Positions 8,570 to 17,981 of a stretch of 64,000 nucleotides of DNA are shown piece by piece. A program made the position numbers and the translations under genes. Where the stretch lies: NCBI GenBank assembly GCA_013001055.1, contig JABDNH010000014.1, positions 1 to 64,000 on the forward strand, written 5' to 3'. The stretch is from Sphingomonas sp. (GTDB taxonomy: Bacteria > Pseudomonadota > Alphaproteobacteria > Sphingomonadales > Sphingomonadaceae). A model generated the notes under the pieces. That model saw only the letters and a program-made list of their open reading frames with translations. It searched no databases and was not told the DNA's origin. Position 1 is the stretch's first letter, and the number at the start of each line of letters is the position of its first letter.

Positions 8570-9768
8570 TGGCCTTCAAAACCCTCGATGACCTGCCCGC
8601 TGACCTGACCGGCAAACGCGTCCTGGTTCGCGTCGATTTCAACGTGCCGATGGCCGATGGCGACGTGACCGATGCGACCCGCATCGAGGCGTCGTTGCCG
8701 ACCATCCACGAGCTCGCCGACAAGGGTGCGATCGTACTCCTGCTGTCGCATTTCCGTCGTCCCGAGGGACGCGGCCAGCCGGCTATGTCGACGGCGCTGC
8801 TGGTGACGGACCTCAAGGAAATCAGCGGGCGTTCGGTGCGCTACATCGAGGACTGCCAGGGACCCGAAGCGGCGCGTGCCGTCTCGATCATGTTGCCGGG
8901 TTCGATCGGCATGCTGGAAAATACGCGATTCCATGAGGGCGAAACCGCGAATGATCCCGAATTGGCAAGTTCGATGGCCTCGCTCGGCGACTATTATGTC
9001 AACGACGCCTTCTCGGTAGCGCACCGCGTGCACGCTTCGACCGTCGGCGTGGCGCAGCACCTGCCAGCCTTTGCGGGCCGTGCGATGGAAGCCGAATTGA
9101 AGGCGCTCGATGCCGTGCTGGGCAACGCTGAAAAGCCTGTCGCGGCGGTTGTCGGCGGGGCGAAGATTTCGACCAAACTCGCCGTTCTCGGCAATCTCGC
9201 AAAGAAGGTCGATCATCTCATCATTGGCGGCGGCATGGCAAACACGTTTCTCGCCGCGCGCGGGGTCAATGTCGGCAAATCGCTTTGCGAGACCGAAATG
9301 CTCGATCAGGCAGAAGCGATATTCGATGCGGCCGACGCAGCAGAATGCACTATCCATCTTCCCTACGAGGTGGTCGTGGCTAAGGAGTTCGCGCCGCATC
9401 CCGACAGCATGCGCACCTGCAACGTGCATGAGGTGGGAGAGGACGAGATGATCCTCGACCTGGGGCTCGCCGCCGTCGAGGCTGCTTCCGACGTGCTTAA
9501 AAATTGCCGCACGCTGGTGTGGAACGGGCCGCTCGGCGCGTTCGAGACCGAGCCGTTCGACCAAGCCACCGTGCAACTTGCGCGTCATGCCGCGGCATTG
9601 ACCAAGGAAGGCACGCTCAAATCGGTCGCCGGGGGCGGTGATACCGTTGCCGCGCTCAACCATGCCGGCGTGAAGGACGATTTCAGCTTCGTTTCGACCG
9701 CGGGCGGTGCTTTCCTTGAATGGATGGAAGGCAAGACGCTGCCGGGCGTGGACGCGTTGAAGAAGTAA
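8569..9768 (+). CDS. pgk: Phosphoglycerate kinase
   Basis: A 399-residue glycolytic kinase making ATP from 1,3-bisphosphoglycerate. The start at 8569 shares bases with the gap stop. An in-frame ATG at 8512 lies inside gap and would add 19 unrelated residues. Signature sequences are [13 protein letters not shown] near the start, the basic patch [26 protein letters not shown] in the middle and the nucleotide-loop GGGDTVAAL near the C-terminus. Length is normal. Confidence 0.97.
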   Translation: MAFKTLDDLPADLTGKRVLVRVDFNVPMADGDVTDATRIEASLPTIHELADKGAIVLLLSHFRRPEGRGQPAMSTALLVTDLKEISGRSVRYIEDCQGPEAARAVSIMLPGSIGMLENTRFHEGETANDPELASSMASLGDYYVNDAFSVAHRVHASTVGVAQHLPAFAGRAMEAELKALDAVLGNAEKPVAAVVGGAKISTKLAVLGNLAKKVDHLIIGGGMANTFLAARGVNVGKSLCETEMLDQAEAIFDAADAAECTIHLPYEVVVAKEFAPHPDSMRTCNVHEVGEDEMILDLGLAAVEAASDVLKNCRTLVWNGPLGAFETEPFDQATVQLARHAAALTKEGTLKSVAGGGDTVAALNHAGVKDDFSFVSTAGGAFLEWMEGKTLPGVDALKK

Positions 9769-9772
9769 GCCG

Positions 9773-10201
9773 ATGGCCAGTGTACTCGACCTGATCGAAA
9801 CGCAGGAGCATCGCTTGATGCGCTCCTGGTGCCGCGGTGAGCGCAACCGGATGAAGGCGCTGCTGGCGCGTGATTTCCAGATGCTCGTCGGTGCCCGCGA
9901 AAGCCTGATCCTGGATCGCCCGAGCTTTCTTGAAGCCTCGACCGAGCGGTTCCGCTGCATGGGATACCGGATGGACGGTATCCACAGTCGCCAGCATGGC
10001 CGCACCGCTTTTTTCGTGGCGCGCTTCGAACTTGAAGCCGAACTCGACGGCGAGGACTGGTCGGGGCTGTTCCTGATCGTCGACCTTTGGCGCAAGTCGC
10101 GCCTGACCCGCAGCTGGAGCCTGGTCGAGCGCACCCTGTCGCGTCCCGAAGCCCGTGAACAAGTGCCACAGGCGATCCGCTCGATGCAGTTGTGGCGCTA
10201 G
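9773..10201 (+). CDS. SnoaL/DUF4440-like small protein
   Basis: A 142-residue soluble protein starting four bases after pgk, so probably the last gene of the tkt operon. The N-terminal helix pattern IETQEHRLMRSWCRGERNRMK and the aspartate-containing LLARDFQMLVGARESLILDR resemble NTF2-fold (DUF4440/SnoaL-like) proteins. Towards the end, WSGLFLIVDLWRKS and WSLVERTLSRP look like the last beta strands of that fold. No catalytic residue set identifies a substrate, so the function is unassigned. Confidence 0.65.
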   Translation: MASVLDLIETQEHRLMRSWCRGERNRMKALLARDFQMLVGARESLILDRPSFLEASTERFRCMGYRMDGIHSRQHGRTAFFVARFELEAELDGEDWSGLFLIVDLWRKSRLTRSWSLVERTLSRPEAREQVPQAIRSMQLWR

Positions 10202-10237
10202 CGCTCCGTCGCTAGCCTCGTTGGTGGGGGATCCGCC

Positions 10238-10801
10238 ATGACCGAATTCGCGTTTGTTTTTTCGCTTTATAGCCTGCTTTTAAGCTTCTCGCTCGTGGCG
10301 CTGCTGTCGGGGCTGGGAAAGGCGCTCGACGCGGCGCTGCGCCGCGACGGGCCGCGGGTCGGCTGGCTGGTTCCGCTGCTGGGCCTCTTCGTGCTGCTCG
10401 ATTTGCTCAGCTTCTGGGCGGCCGCATGGACGGTACGCGATCTGATCACCATTAACGGTCCGACGCTGACCGGCGTGCTGCTGTTCGCCAGCGGATATTA
10501 TCTGGCGGCGCACCTCGTCTTTCCCGATGATCCGTCGAAGGAAAGCGATCTCGCCGACCATTTCTACCGGGTTCGCAAGACGGTGCTCGGCATCCTTGTC
10601 GTTCTGCTGTTTGTGCAGTGGGGATATTACCTTTCGGTCCCGGCGATCCGCGAGGCATTGCTGACGCCCGTAGCTTATGGGCAGACACTGGTTTTGGTGG
10701 CGCTGATGTTGGCGGCAATGTGGGTGAAAAAGCCCCGCTGGGTCACGCTGATTCTTGCAGCGCTCTGCCTGCGTTACCTGGTCGTCTACCTGTTCCTCTA
10801 G
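10238..10801 (+). CDS. Multi-pass membrane protein of unknown function
   Basis: A 187-residue protein with five or six hydrophobic helices (about residues 3-25, 42-64, 70-90, 110-130, 145-160 and 165-187) and short charged loops. The only sizeable loop (residues 92-112) is acidic then basic (PDDPSKESDLADHFYRVRK). I recognise no family motif. It has its own spacing from the pgk operon (36 bases) and ends four bases into the convergent flavoprotein gene. Confidence 0.65.
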   Translation: MTEFAFVFSLYSLLLSFSLVALLSGLGKALDAALRRDGPRVGWLVPLLGLFVLLDLLSFWAAAWTVRDLITINGPTLTGVLLFASGYYLAAHLVFPDDPSKESDLADHFYRVRKTVLGILVVLLFVQWGYYLSVPAIREALLTPVAYGQTLVLVALMLAAMWVKKPRWVTLILAALCLRYLVVYLFL

Positions 10802-11562
10802 CCGTCCAACCGATGTTCGGGATTGGGCCAGCCGGGCTTTGAGCCGTCGTCCCATTCGGTGCGGACATTGCCCTCCGCGGGCAGGCCGCCTGCGTCTTTG
10901 AGCATCTTGGCCATGTGCAGCAGGTTGAACGCCATGAAGGTCGTGTTGCGCTGGGTGAAGACGTTATCGAAGCCGACGCGGCCGCCGTCGTCCGTTTCGT
11001 CGCCATAGGACGGGCCGGGGCCGGCCTCGCCGATCCATCCGCAATCAGCCTGCGGCGGGATAGTATAGCCGACGTGCTGCATCGAATAGAGCACGCCCAT
11101 GCCCACATGTTTAATGCCGTCTTCGTTGCCCGTGACGACGCAGCCGCCGACCTTGCCGTAGAAAAGGTATTGGCCCTTGTCGTTGGTTTCGCCAGAGTGC
11201 GCGTAGAGCTTTTCGATAAAAGCCTGGGCAAGCGATGATTTCTCGCCGAGCCAGATGGGCGTGCCTAAAACCAGGATGTCCGCGCCGATGACACGATCGC
11301 AAATGTCGGGCCATTCGTCCGCCTCCCACCCATGTTCGGTCATGTCGGGATAGACGCCGGGCGCGAGGTAATGACCGGACAGTCGGATGCGATCGACCGC
11401 GACGGTGCGCCGCTCGAATATTTCGGCCACCACGTCGAGCAGCGTGTCGGTATGCGAGGGTTCGGAGGAGGGCTTGAGGCTGGCATTTACGATGCAGGCC
11501 TTCAGCCCTGAAAAGTCGGTCTCGACGGCTTCGCAGATCTTCGATTGGGTGTCGCTTAGCAT
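10798..11562 (-). CDS. NAD(P)H-dependent FMN reductase / flavodoxin family protein
   Basis: A 254-residue protein with a flavodoxin-like fold. It has KACIVNASLKPS near residue 20, whose Ser/Lys-rich loop would bind FMN phosphate; then DILVLGTPIWLGEKSSLAQAFIEKL (written here as one element spanning about residues 93-117); then GGCVVTGNEDG. These match FMN_red/flavodoxin_2-type oxidoreductases. The family reduces quinones, azo compounds or flavin; the substrate here is unknown. It is convergent with the membrane-protein gene and divergent from fba. Confidence 0.75.
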   Translation of the reverse strand: MLSDTQSKICEAVETDFSGLKACIVNASLKPSSEPSHTDTLLDVVAEIFERRTVAVDRIRLSGHYLAPGVYPDMTEHGWEADEWPDICDRVIGADILVLGTPIWLGEKSSLAQAFIEKLYAHSGETNDKGQYLFYGKVGGCVVTGNEDGIKHVGMGVLYSMQHVGYTIPPQADCGWIGEAGPGPSYGDETDDGGRVGFDNVFTQRNTTFMAFNLLHMAKMLKDAGGLPAEGNVRTEWDDGSKPGWPNPEHRLDG

Positions 11563-11705
11563 GGCGGGTCGGCCCTCCTTTGCCTGCCAGCGCTAGGGCC
11601 ATATGTTTTGTTCCGCTTGGGAGCGTTCACAGTGGTTGCGAAGGCGGGTCGGGGCGGCTAGGCGCGCTGCATACGTATGCGGCTTTGCAAGGGAGCAGAT
11701 TCACG

Positions 11706-12602
11706 ATGAGCATCGATCCGAAAATGATGGCGCAGATGGTAGGCGGCGCGGGTTTCATTGCCGCGCTGGACCAATCGGGCGGGTCGACGCCAAAGGCGCT
11801 TCGCGCTTACGGATTGGAAGAAGATGCCTGGAATAGCGAGGACGAGATGTTCACGCTGATTCACGACATGCGCAGCCGCATCGTCACCGCGCCGAGTTTC
11901 GACGGTCAGAAAGTGCTGGGCGCGATCCTGTTCGAAAAGACGATGAATGGCGAAGCAGGGGGCAAGCCAGTGCCGCATCTGCTGTGGGAACGCGGCGTGG
12001 TGCCGTTTCTCAAAGTCGACAAGGGGCTCGAAGAGGAGGCCGACGGCGTCCAGATGATGAAGCCGATGCCGAGCCTCGATGATATGTGCCGGGATGCGGT
12101 CTCGAAGGGCATTTTCGGGACCAAGATGCGCTCGGTCATTCACGAAGCCAACGAAGACGGCATCGCCGCTAACGTCGACCAGCAGTTCGAGTTCGCACGC
12201 CAGATCATCGGGCACGGCCTGGTGCCGATCGTCGAACCCGAGGTGAACCTGAAGAGCGAAAGCCGCGCCGAGTGCGATGCGCTGGTCTTGAAGCACATCC
12301 ACCGCAACCTCGATGCGCTGCCTGATGGCGAGCGTGTGATGCTCAAGCTGTCGTTGCCAGTCGAAGACGACCTCTATGCCCCGCTGGTCGCGCATCCGCG
12401 CGTCATCCGCGTCGTCGCGCTTTCAGGTGGCTATGAGCGTGAAGAGGCCAATGCCAAGCTGGCGAGAAATCGCGGCATGATCGCCAGCTTCAGCCGCGCG
12501 CTCTTGCAGGACCTTCGTGCCGATATGGACGACGAACAGTTCGATGCGGCGCTGGGCGCGGCAATCGATGACATCTATGCAGCGAGCGTCTGCAACGGCT
12601 AA
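11706..12602 (+). CDS. Fructose-bisphosphate aldolase, class I
   Basis: A 298-residue Schiff-base aldolase that splits fructose-1,6-bisphosphate into two trioses. It matches the bacterial class I type known from staphylococci: GFIAALDQSGGSTPKAL near the start, GVVPFLKVDKGL around residue 98, IFGTKMRSVI, GLVPIVEPEVN, VMLKLSLP carrying the catalytic Lys, and IASFSRALLQDLRAD near the end. The start at ATG 11706 is chosen because the family begins only a few residues before GFIAALDQ; earlier in-frame starts add unrelated sequence. It complements the nearby gap and pgk. Confidence 0.93.
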   Translation: MSIDPKMMAQMVGGAGFIAALDQSGGSTPKALRAYGLEEDAWNSEDEMFTLIHDMRSRIVTAPSFDGQKVLGAILFEKTMNGEAGGKPVPHLLWERGVVPFLKVDKGLEEEADGVQMMKPMPSLDDMCRDAVSKGIFGTKMRSVIHEANEDGIAANVDQQFEFARQIIGHGLVPIVEPEVNLKSESRAECDALVLKHIHRNLDALPDGERVMLKLSLPVEDDLYAPLVAHPRVIRVVALSGGYEREEANAKLARNRGMIASFSRALLQDLRADMDDEQFDAALGAAIDDIYAASVCNG

Positions 12603-12612
12603 GGCCGCGCGC

Positions 12613-13275
12613 ATGAGTGACGATTTCGATTTCTCGATTTTCGCGGCGCCCGAGCGGACGCATCCGGCGCAGCTTTACCTGATCAGCCCGCAGGACGTCG
12701 GCGGAGATTTTCCCACACGGCTGCGCGGCGCGATCGCAGGCGGCAATGTCGCGGCGTTCCAGCTGCGCGTGAAAGGCGTCGGCAGTCACGACCTGGCCGA
12801 CCTTGCCAAACCGCTGCAGGAAATCTGCGCCGAAAGCGATGTCGCATTCATCGTCAACGACGACATCGCGATGGCCAAGCGCCTCGATGCCGATGGCGTG
12901 CACTTGGGGCAGGGCGATGGCGAGGTGCGCGAAGCGCGCGCCGAACTTGGCCCGTCGGTGCAGATCGGGGTGACCTGTCATGCCTCGCGCCACCTGGCCA
13001 TGGAAGCGGGCGAAGCCGGGGCGGATTATGTCGCCTTCGGTGCCTTCTACGATAGCCCGACCAAGCCGAGCGGGCACCGGCCCGAGCCCGGCATCCTGAG
13101 CTGGTGGTCGAGCCTGTTCGAACTGCCGTGCGTCGCCATCGGGGGTATCACCGCGGACAATGCCGCGCCGCTGGTGCGCGCAGGTGCTGACTTCCTCGCC
13201 GTGTCGTCCGCCGTGTGGCAGTCGAATGATCCACAGAAGGCAGTTGCGGCATTTGCCGAGCTGCTTGAGGGATAA
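12613..13275 (+). CDS. thiE: Thiamine phosphate synthase
   Basis: A 220-residue TIM-barrel enzyme joining HMP-pyrophosphate with thiazole phosphate. Visible blocks are QLRVKG (substrate-binding strand), FIVNDDIAMAKRLDADGVHLGQ, VTCHASRHLAMEAGEAGADYV, FYDSPTKP and VAIGGITADNA, in the order expected for ThiE. The start at 12613 follows the fba stop by ten bases, so it is in an operon with the aldolase. Its product, thiamine phosphate, is the precursor of the cofactor used by the nearby transketolase. No other thiamine-synthesis gene is in the window. Confidence 0.85.
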   Translation: MSDDFDFSIFAAPERTHPAQLYLISPQDVGGDFPTRLRGAIAGGNVAAFQLRVKGVGSHDLADLAKPLQEICAESDVAFIVNDDIAMAKRLDADGVHLGQGDGEVREARAELGPSVQIGVTCHASRHLAMEAGEAGADYVAFGAFYDSPTKPSGHRPEPGILSWWSSLFELPCVAIGGITADNAAPLVRAGADFLAVSSAVWQSNDPQKAVAAFAELLEG

Positions 13276-13317
13276 AGCCGCGCTTTGCCGCGTTAAAGCG
13301 GTCGAAGGAGACGGCCT

Positions 13318-14025
13318 ATGCGGACATTTCTGACAGTCATCGTAACCGCCTTGCTCACGAGCATGGGATGGTTCGTCGCGGTAAAAGCCGGCTTTGTCGG
13401 ACCGGCGCCCGAAACCGCGCAGGCCGGTGCGTCGCCGGTTTCCAGCGTCGAGCCGGACCCGATTCATGACAGCGAAGTGAGCGCGGCCGAAGCCGGGCTG
13501 GATCGGCGCGATACACTGCGCCTTGACCCCGATGCCGATCCGCAGACACGTGCCGCCAATTCGATAGAAATTGGCCCCGCGGGGTTGGCCGTACCCGTTG
13601 CAGGGATTACGCCCGAAGCCCTCGTGGATACATTTACCCAGGCGCGGGCCGGGGGCGCGCGGCGGCACGATGCAATCGACATCATGGCAGCCCGCGGCAC
13701 GCCGGTCATATCGGCCTCGTCAGGCGTGATCGAAAAACTTTATTTCTCCGAAGGCGGCGGCGGGATCAGCGCCTATGTTCGGTCGAACGACAGACGCTGG
13801 ATCTATTATTACGCCCATCTCGATGCCTACGCGCAGGGGCTGAAGGAAGGGCAGCGGATCGGTATCGGCGATCCTATCGGAACAGTGGGATCGACGGGCA
13901 ATGCCGCGGCCGATGCACCGCATCTTCATTTCGCAATCCATCGCATGGAGCCCGAGGAAGGCTGGTGGGAAGGACGGCCGCTCAATCCTTATCCGCTGCT
14001 TGCGGGAAGCGACGCGGCAGGCTAG
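13318..14025 (+). CDS. M23 family metallopeptidase (LytM domain)
   Basis: A 235-residue envelope protein with an N-terminal signal/anchor helix (about residues 3-24), a low-complexity linker to about residue 85 and a C-terminal LytM domain. The zinc site is complete: RRHDAIDI supplies His and Asp, HLDAYAQG is the middle His, and HLHFAIH supplies the last His pair. Such enzymes cut peptidoglycan cross-links or activate amidases in the periplasm. A strong GAAGGAGA precedes the start. Confidence 0.85.
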   Translation: MRTFLTVIVTALLTSMGWFVAVKAGFVGPAPETAQAGASPVSSVEPDPIHDSEVSAAEAGLDRRDTLRLDPDADPQTRAANSIEIGPAGLAVPVAGITPEALVDTFTQARAGGARRHDAIDIMAARGTPVISASSGVIEKLYFSEGGGGISAYVRSNDRRWIYYYAHLDAYAQGLKEGQRIGIGDPIGTVGSTGNAAADAPHLHFAIHRMEPEEGWWEGRPLNPYPLLAGSDAAG

Positions 14026-14096
14026 GGCGCGATGCGATTGGCACGCCCATGCGTTCCAGCTCTTTCAACTCGTAGGCAGCAGATAGGCAGATCGAC

Positions 14097-14660
14097 ATGA
14101 AGATCAGCGGTGTGGACATTCGTCCCGGGAACATCATCGAATATGAGGGCGGCATCTGGAAGGCCGTCAAGATCCAGCACACCCAGCCCGGCAAGGGCGG
14201 TGCCTATATGCAGGTCGAACTCAAGAACATGATTGACGGGCGCAAGAACAACGTCCGCTTCCGCTCGGCGGAGACGGTGACGCGCGTGCGGCTCGATACC
14301 AAAGAGTATCAGTATCTGTTCGCCGATGGCGACATGCTGACCTTCATGGACAAGGAAAATTACGAGCAAATCACGATTCCCAGTGAGGATGTCGGCGAGC
14401 AGGTCGCTTTCCTCCAGGACGGCATGGAAGTGCTGATCGAAATGTACGAGGAAAAGCCGATCAGCGTGCAGCTGCCTGACCAGATCGAAGCCGAAATTGT
14501 CGAAGCTGACGCGGTGGTCAAAGGCCAGACGGCCTCTTCCAGCTACAAGCCCGCCGTGCTCGACAATGGTGTGCGCATCATGGTCCCGCCGCATATCGAG
14601 AGCGGTACGCGGGTCATCGTCGACACGCGCGATAGCAGCTACGTAAAGCGCGCGGACTGA
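14097..14660 (+). CDS. efp: Elongation factor P
   Basis: A 187-residue three-domain factor that rescues ribosomes stalled at consecutive prolines. The N-terminal KOW-like domain carries PGKGGAYMQ, whose Lys is the position modified by beta-lysylation in bacteria with EpmA; no epmA is in the window. The middle OB domain includes [11 protein letters not shown], and the C-terminal signature [14 protein letters not shown] plus [16 protein letters not shown] is complete. It overlaps the next gene by one base (TGATG). Confidence 0.96.
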   Translation: MKISGVDIRPGNIIEYEGGIWKAVKIQHTQPGKGGAYMQVELKNMIDGRKNNVRFRSAETVTRVRLDTKEYQYLFADGDMLTFMDKENYEQITIPSEDVGEQVAFLQDGMEVLIEMYEEKPISVQLPDQIEAEIVEADAVVKGQTASSSYKPAVLDNGVRIMVPPHIESGTRVIVDTRDSSYVKRAD

Positions 14661-15226
14661 TGCGCATCTTGATCCTCTCGACGGCGCTGCTGCTTGCCGG
14701 GTGCGGCGATGCCGCTGATGTCCTTGGCAATGCCGAAAAAAAAGTCGGCAATGAGACGACGCAAACCGAAGCCGAAGGCGCGGCTGTTTCGTCCTATGGA
14801 AATGGCGTTGTCACGATTGAAAGCCCGGACGATGTCGCCACCACGATCGAGCGGCTGGAAGCGGCACTCGAAGATGCTGGCTTCGGCATCGTTGCAAAAC
14901 TCGACCACCAGAAGAATGCGGGCAAGGTCGATCTTGATCTGCCGCCTGCGGTCGTGATTTCTTTCGGTAAACCGGAAGCCGGTACGCCGTTGATGCAGGA
15001 GGCGCCGGAAGCGGCGCTCGACCTGCCGCAGCGCATGGCGGTGTTCGTGAAAGACGGCGCGACGGTGATCGCCTATAATGATCCGGTCTGGCTCGCCTCG
15101 CGTCACGGCATCATCGGCCAGAAGGAACGGCTCGATGCGATGTCGGCTGCGCTCGAGGGTCTGGCCCAGGCTGCCGCTGGCAACACGCCATCCGCGGCCG
15201 AGGCCGCCATTAACGAGGTAGACTAA
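14660..15226 (+). CDS. DUF302 family lipoprotein
   Basis: A 188-residue protein with a lipoprotein signal ([15 protein letters not shown], lipid-modified Cys15) and, from about residue 50, a DUF302 domain: TIERLEAALEDAGFGIVAKLDHQ, then VVISFGKPEAGTPLMQEAPEAA and the Asp-containing VIAYNDPVWLA. DUF302 proteins are common in the bacterial envelope, but their activity is unknown. It is locked between efp and the IMPase-family gene by one-base overlaps on both sides, so all three are on one message. Confidence 0.82.
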   Translation: MRILILSTALLLAGCGDAADVLGNAEKKVGNETTQTEAEGAAVSSYGNGVVTIESPDDVATTIERLEAALEDAGFGIVAKLDHQKNAGKVDLDLPPAVVISFGKPEAGTPLMQEAPEAALDLPQRMAVFVKDGATVIAYNDPVWLASRHGIIGQKERLDAMSAALEGLAQAAAGNTPSAAEAAINEVD

Positions 15227-16038
15227 TGGTTTCGCACAGCGGACTAATCACCGTGATGGAGCGCGCCGCGCGCAAGGCAGCGCCGCGTCTCCGCCGTGAC
15301 TTCAACGAAGTCGAACATCTGCAGGTTTCCAAGAAAGGGCCGGCAGACTTTGTCTCCATGGCGGACGAGCGCGCCGAGCGCACCATCGTCGAGGAACTGC
15401 TCCATGGGCGGCCCGACTGGGGCGTCGTGATGGAAGAAGGCGGTACGATCGAGGGCGACCCGGACAAGCCGCGCTGGATCGTCGATCCGCTCGATGGTAC
15501 TTCCAACTTCCTCCACGGGATCCCGCATTTCGCGATCTCGATCGCGGTCGAAGGCAAGGATGCGCAAGGCCGGCCGGAGGTTAGCCAGGCGCTGATCTAC
15601 CAACCGCTGACCGACGAGAGCTTCTGGGCCGAGAAAGGACGCGGTGCTTGGCTGCAGGACCAGCGACTGCGCGTCTCTGCGCGGCGCGATCTATCCGAAG
15701 CGGTAATCGGCACCGGACTACCGCATTTCGGGCGCGGCAATGTCGCCCAGTGGAGCCGTATCTATGGTGCGGTCGGCCCCGAAGTGTCGGGCATTCGCAG
15801 GTTCGGTGCCGCCAGCCTCGATCTGGCCTGGGTCGCAGCGGGCCGCATGGACGGCTTCTGGGAAGACGATCTTGACCTTTGGGATGTTGCGGCCGGTATG
15901 CTGCTGGTGAAGGAAGCGGGCGGCTTCGTGACCGACTATCGCGGGCAGGACCGGATGGTCGCTCGGCGAGAATATCTGGCCGCTAACGGAGATCTCCATA
16001 GCAAGCTGCACAAGCTGGTGGCACGCGCCCTTCGTTAA
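15226..16038 (+). CDS. Inositol monophosphatase family protein (SuhB-like)
   Basis: A 270-residue Mg-dependent phosphatase. The metal-binding motifs are EEGGTIEGD (residues about 69-77), WIVDPLDGTSNFLHG (85-98) and the C-terminal LDLWDVAAGMLLVKEAGG. The family removes phosphate from inositol-1-phosphate or related sugar phosphates, and in E. coli the homologue SuhB also joins transcription antitermination complexes. I cannot tell which role applies here. It starts at the stop of the DUF302 gene. Confidence 0.9.
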   Translation: MVSHSGLITVMERAARKAAPRLRRDFNEVEHLQVSKKGPADFVSMADERAERTIVEELLHGRPDWGVVMEEGGTIEGDPDKPRWIVDPLDGTSNFLHGIPHFAISIAVEGKDAQGRPEVSQALIYQPLTDESFWAEKGRGAWLQDQRLRVSARRDLSEAVIGTGLPHFGRGNVAQWSRIYGAVGPEVSGIRRFGAASLDLAWVAAGRMDGFWEDDLDLWDVAAGMLLVKEAGGFVTDYRGQDRMVARREYLAANGDLHSKLHKLVARALR

Positions 16039-16053
16039 GAAGGAGGGGCGCTC

Positions 16054-17313
16054 ATGAAATTGCTCACTGGTGCACTGGTTGCGTTGTTGCTCGCTGGCTG
16101 CGGCCCTGTGGCCTCGGCTGGTATCGCGACCGCGCCGGAACCGCTTTTGAATGTATCGCGGCTGGACCCTTGGACTCCCACTGGCCAGGCGGGACGCGTG
16201 CATACCGGACCCGGCCTATCGATGTTGCCCTTTCCAAACAGTGCCTCGGTGCAGCGCAGGTTGCTCGGCCGCGCATTCGAGGTCGAAGAGGAGCGCGTAT
16301 TTGCGCAGCCGGCTTTGATGCGGCTCGGACATTTTGGCTATGCGCTTTCCGACGGCGCCCAGACACAGCTCGAAACTCTTCTGGCCGAAGAGGTCATGGT
16401 TGCATATCGCGCAGCATTGGTCGGGAAGGTTACTCCGATCGAGGCCAGCAGTATTGCAGCCATGATCCCGCCGGAATTTCCGCTGAGTGAGAGCATCGCC
16501 TATGACGTTGCTACGTCGCGCTATTTCTCGATGTCGATTGCCGATAGCAAGCTGATCACCAGCAAGGACGCCGCTGGGTGGCACGAAGTGACTTTGGCGG
16601 GTAATGGAAGGCCAATGGGGCTGGCGATCGATGCCGACCGGCGACTTCTCTGGGTTACAATGGGGCGGTTGGGAGAAGAAGCCGATGCCTTTGTCGGGCT
16701 CGTTGCCGTCGACATGGATAGGTTGGCCGAGGTGCGGCGCATTCCGGCTGCGGCAACTTCGCTCCATGACGTTACGGTTGCGGCAGACGGAAGCGTTCTT
16801 GCCAGCGACAGTCTGGGCGGCGGCATATATCGGCTTGCGGCTGGGGCCGGCACAATCGAACGGCTCGATGACGAGCTGACCTTCCGCTCGCCCCAAGGGG
16901 TCGCACTGCACCCGTCTGGTAAATTCGCATATATCTCCGATTATAGTTACGGATTTGCGCTGTTCGATCTCGATTCCCGACAAGCCTACCGCATCGATGG
17001 CCCGGAAGATTTGATGCTTGATGGTGTGGATGGCCTGTTTTTACATGAAGACCATGGCCTGATCGCGATCCAGAACGGCACGTCGCCGCATAGTATCATG
17101 GCATTCAGTCTGTCGAAGGACGGGACACGCATCACTGGAGCAAAGGTGCTCGAGCGCGCGCATGGGCAATGGGGCGAACCAACCGTCGGCCAGCTGGTGG
17201 ATGGAGCGCTGCTTTATATCTCGAACCCACAATGGGGTCGGTTTGGTGACGGGGGCGTCTTGGAAGGTGAAGCGCCGCTTGAACCGAACGTCGTTCGCCG
17301 CCTCGCGCTATAA
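16054..17313 (+). CDS. Lipoprotein with beta-propeller fold (SMP-30/NHL-like)
   Basis: A 419-residue protein beginning with a lipobox signal (LVALLLAGC, Cys16) after a strong AAGGAGG. The second half (from about residue 170) repeats blades such as MGLAIDADRRLLWVTMG, HDVTVAADGSVLASDS and GVALHPSGKFAYISDY, like SMP-30/gluconolactonase or NHL propellers. Residues 40-150 are helical and unlike anything I recognise. It follows the IMPase-family gene by 15 bases and probably shares its transcript. No catalytic residues are identified with confidence. Confidence 0.7.
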   Translation: MKLLTGALVALLLAGCGPVASAGIATAPEPLLNVSRLDPWTPTGQAGRVHTGPGLSMLPFPNSASVQRRLLGRAFEVEEERVFAQPALMRLGHFGYALSDGAQTQLETLLAEEVMVAYRAALVGKVTPIEASSIAAMIPPEFPLSESIAYDVATSRYFSMSIADSKLITSKDAAGWHEVTLAGNGRPMGLAIDADRRLLWVTMGRLGEEADAFVGLVAVDMDRLAEVRRIPAAATSLHDVTVAADGSVLASDSLGGGIYRLAAGAGTIERLDDELTFRSPQGVALHPSGKFAYISDYSYGFALFDLDSRQAYRIDGPEDLMLDGVDGLFLHEDHGLIAIQNGTSPHSIMAFSLSKDGTRITGAKVLERAHGQWGEPTVGQLVDGALLYISNPQWGRFGDGGVLEGEAPLEPNVVRRLAL

Positions 17314-17319
17314 CATTCG

Positions 17320-17784
17320 CTAGAAGTCGATCAGTTCGAGGAAGCGGCCGTTGTTGGACAGGAAGATGTCCAGTGCTTCGTCAAACTCCGCGCGCTCGAT
17401 CGGACCGTCCTTGACCTGGACGTCCATCTCGATCCACGGATCGCCGTCTTCATCGAGATAGGTGCGGGTATAGCGATGCGCGCGATCGAATTCGTGTAGC
17501 ACGTTTGCGCCCGGTCGCTTGCCCTTTTCGAAACCGTACGTGGCGGCGAGTTGCAGGGTCTTGCAGTTCGCGTTCGCTTCGCAGCCGTAGAAGATGACGG
17601 CAAAATTGATGCCGCTGTCCGAGCTCAGCACCATCGGATCACCGGCGCCGTCCTCGCTCATTTCGGTGCGATAGCCGCGTTCCTGTAGGACAGAAATCAC
17701 GGTTGATGGATCGGCCGGGTCGACCATCGCCGGGGCTTGCAGGGCAAGCGATGCAGCGAGCGAAATGATCATGACTTTCCCCAA
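17320..17784 (-). CDS. Secreted YbjN-domain protein
   Basis: A 154-residue protein with a signal peptide ending near QAPAM. It then has the YbjN-type pattern: PSTVISVLQERGYRTEMSED (alpha helix then strand), INFAVIFYGCEANANCKTLQL with two Cys typical of the secreted group, and ending RAEFDEALDIFLSNNGRFLEL. YbjN proteins have a T3SS-chaperone-like fold and are linked to stress and motility control in enterobacteria; the role here is unknown. It is convergent with the lipoprotein gene, seven bases apart. Confidence 0.7.
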   Translation of the reverse strand: MGKVMIISLAASLALQAPAMVDPADPSTVISVLQERGYRTEMSEDGAGDPMVLSSDSGINFAVIFYGCEANANCKTLQLAATYGFEKGKRPGANVLHEFDRAHRYTRTYLDEDGDPWIEMDVQVKDGPIERAEFDEALDIFLSNNGRFLELIDF

Positions 17785-17981
17785 TCATCTGGCGACCGAC
17801 TCCGTGGCTGTTTTGCGGGTGCCTGGCCGTATTGACTCTCTTGTTATCCGGCATGGATGAAGCGGGGCAAGCGCGAATGTCCGGCATTTGCCCGAAATAC
17901 CGCACTTTAGGCGGTTGATAGGGGGCGATGGCTGTCCTAGAGACGCGCGCAAGTGAGGGCTTTTGCCTCGGGAGGAAAAAC

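Noticed and set aside
8425-10134. A 569-codon minus-strand frame
   Set aside because: It is the antisense of pgk and its neighbour in high-GC DNA; the product is low in hydrophobic pattern and has no motif.
12490-13668. A 392-codon minus-strand frame
   Set aside because: It is antisense to thiE and the M23 peptidase gene, both of which have full family motifs.
17832-17860. Promoter for the nuo operon at TTGACT
   Set aside because: The sequence 17 bases downstream (GGATGA) is a poor -10, so I do not list it as a feature.
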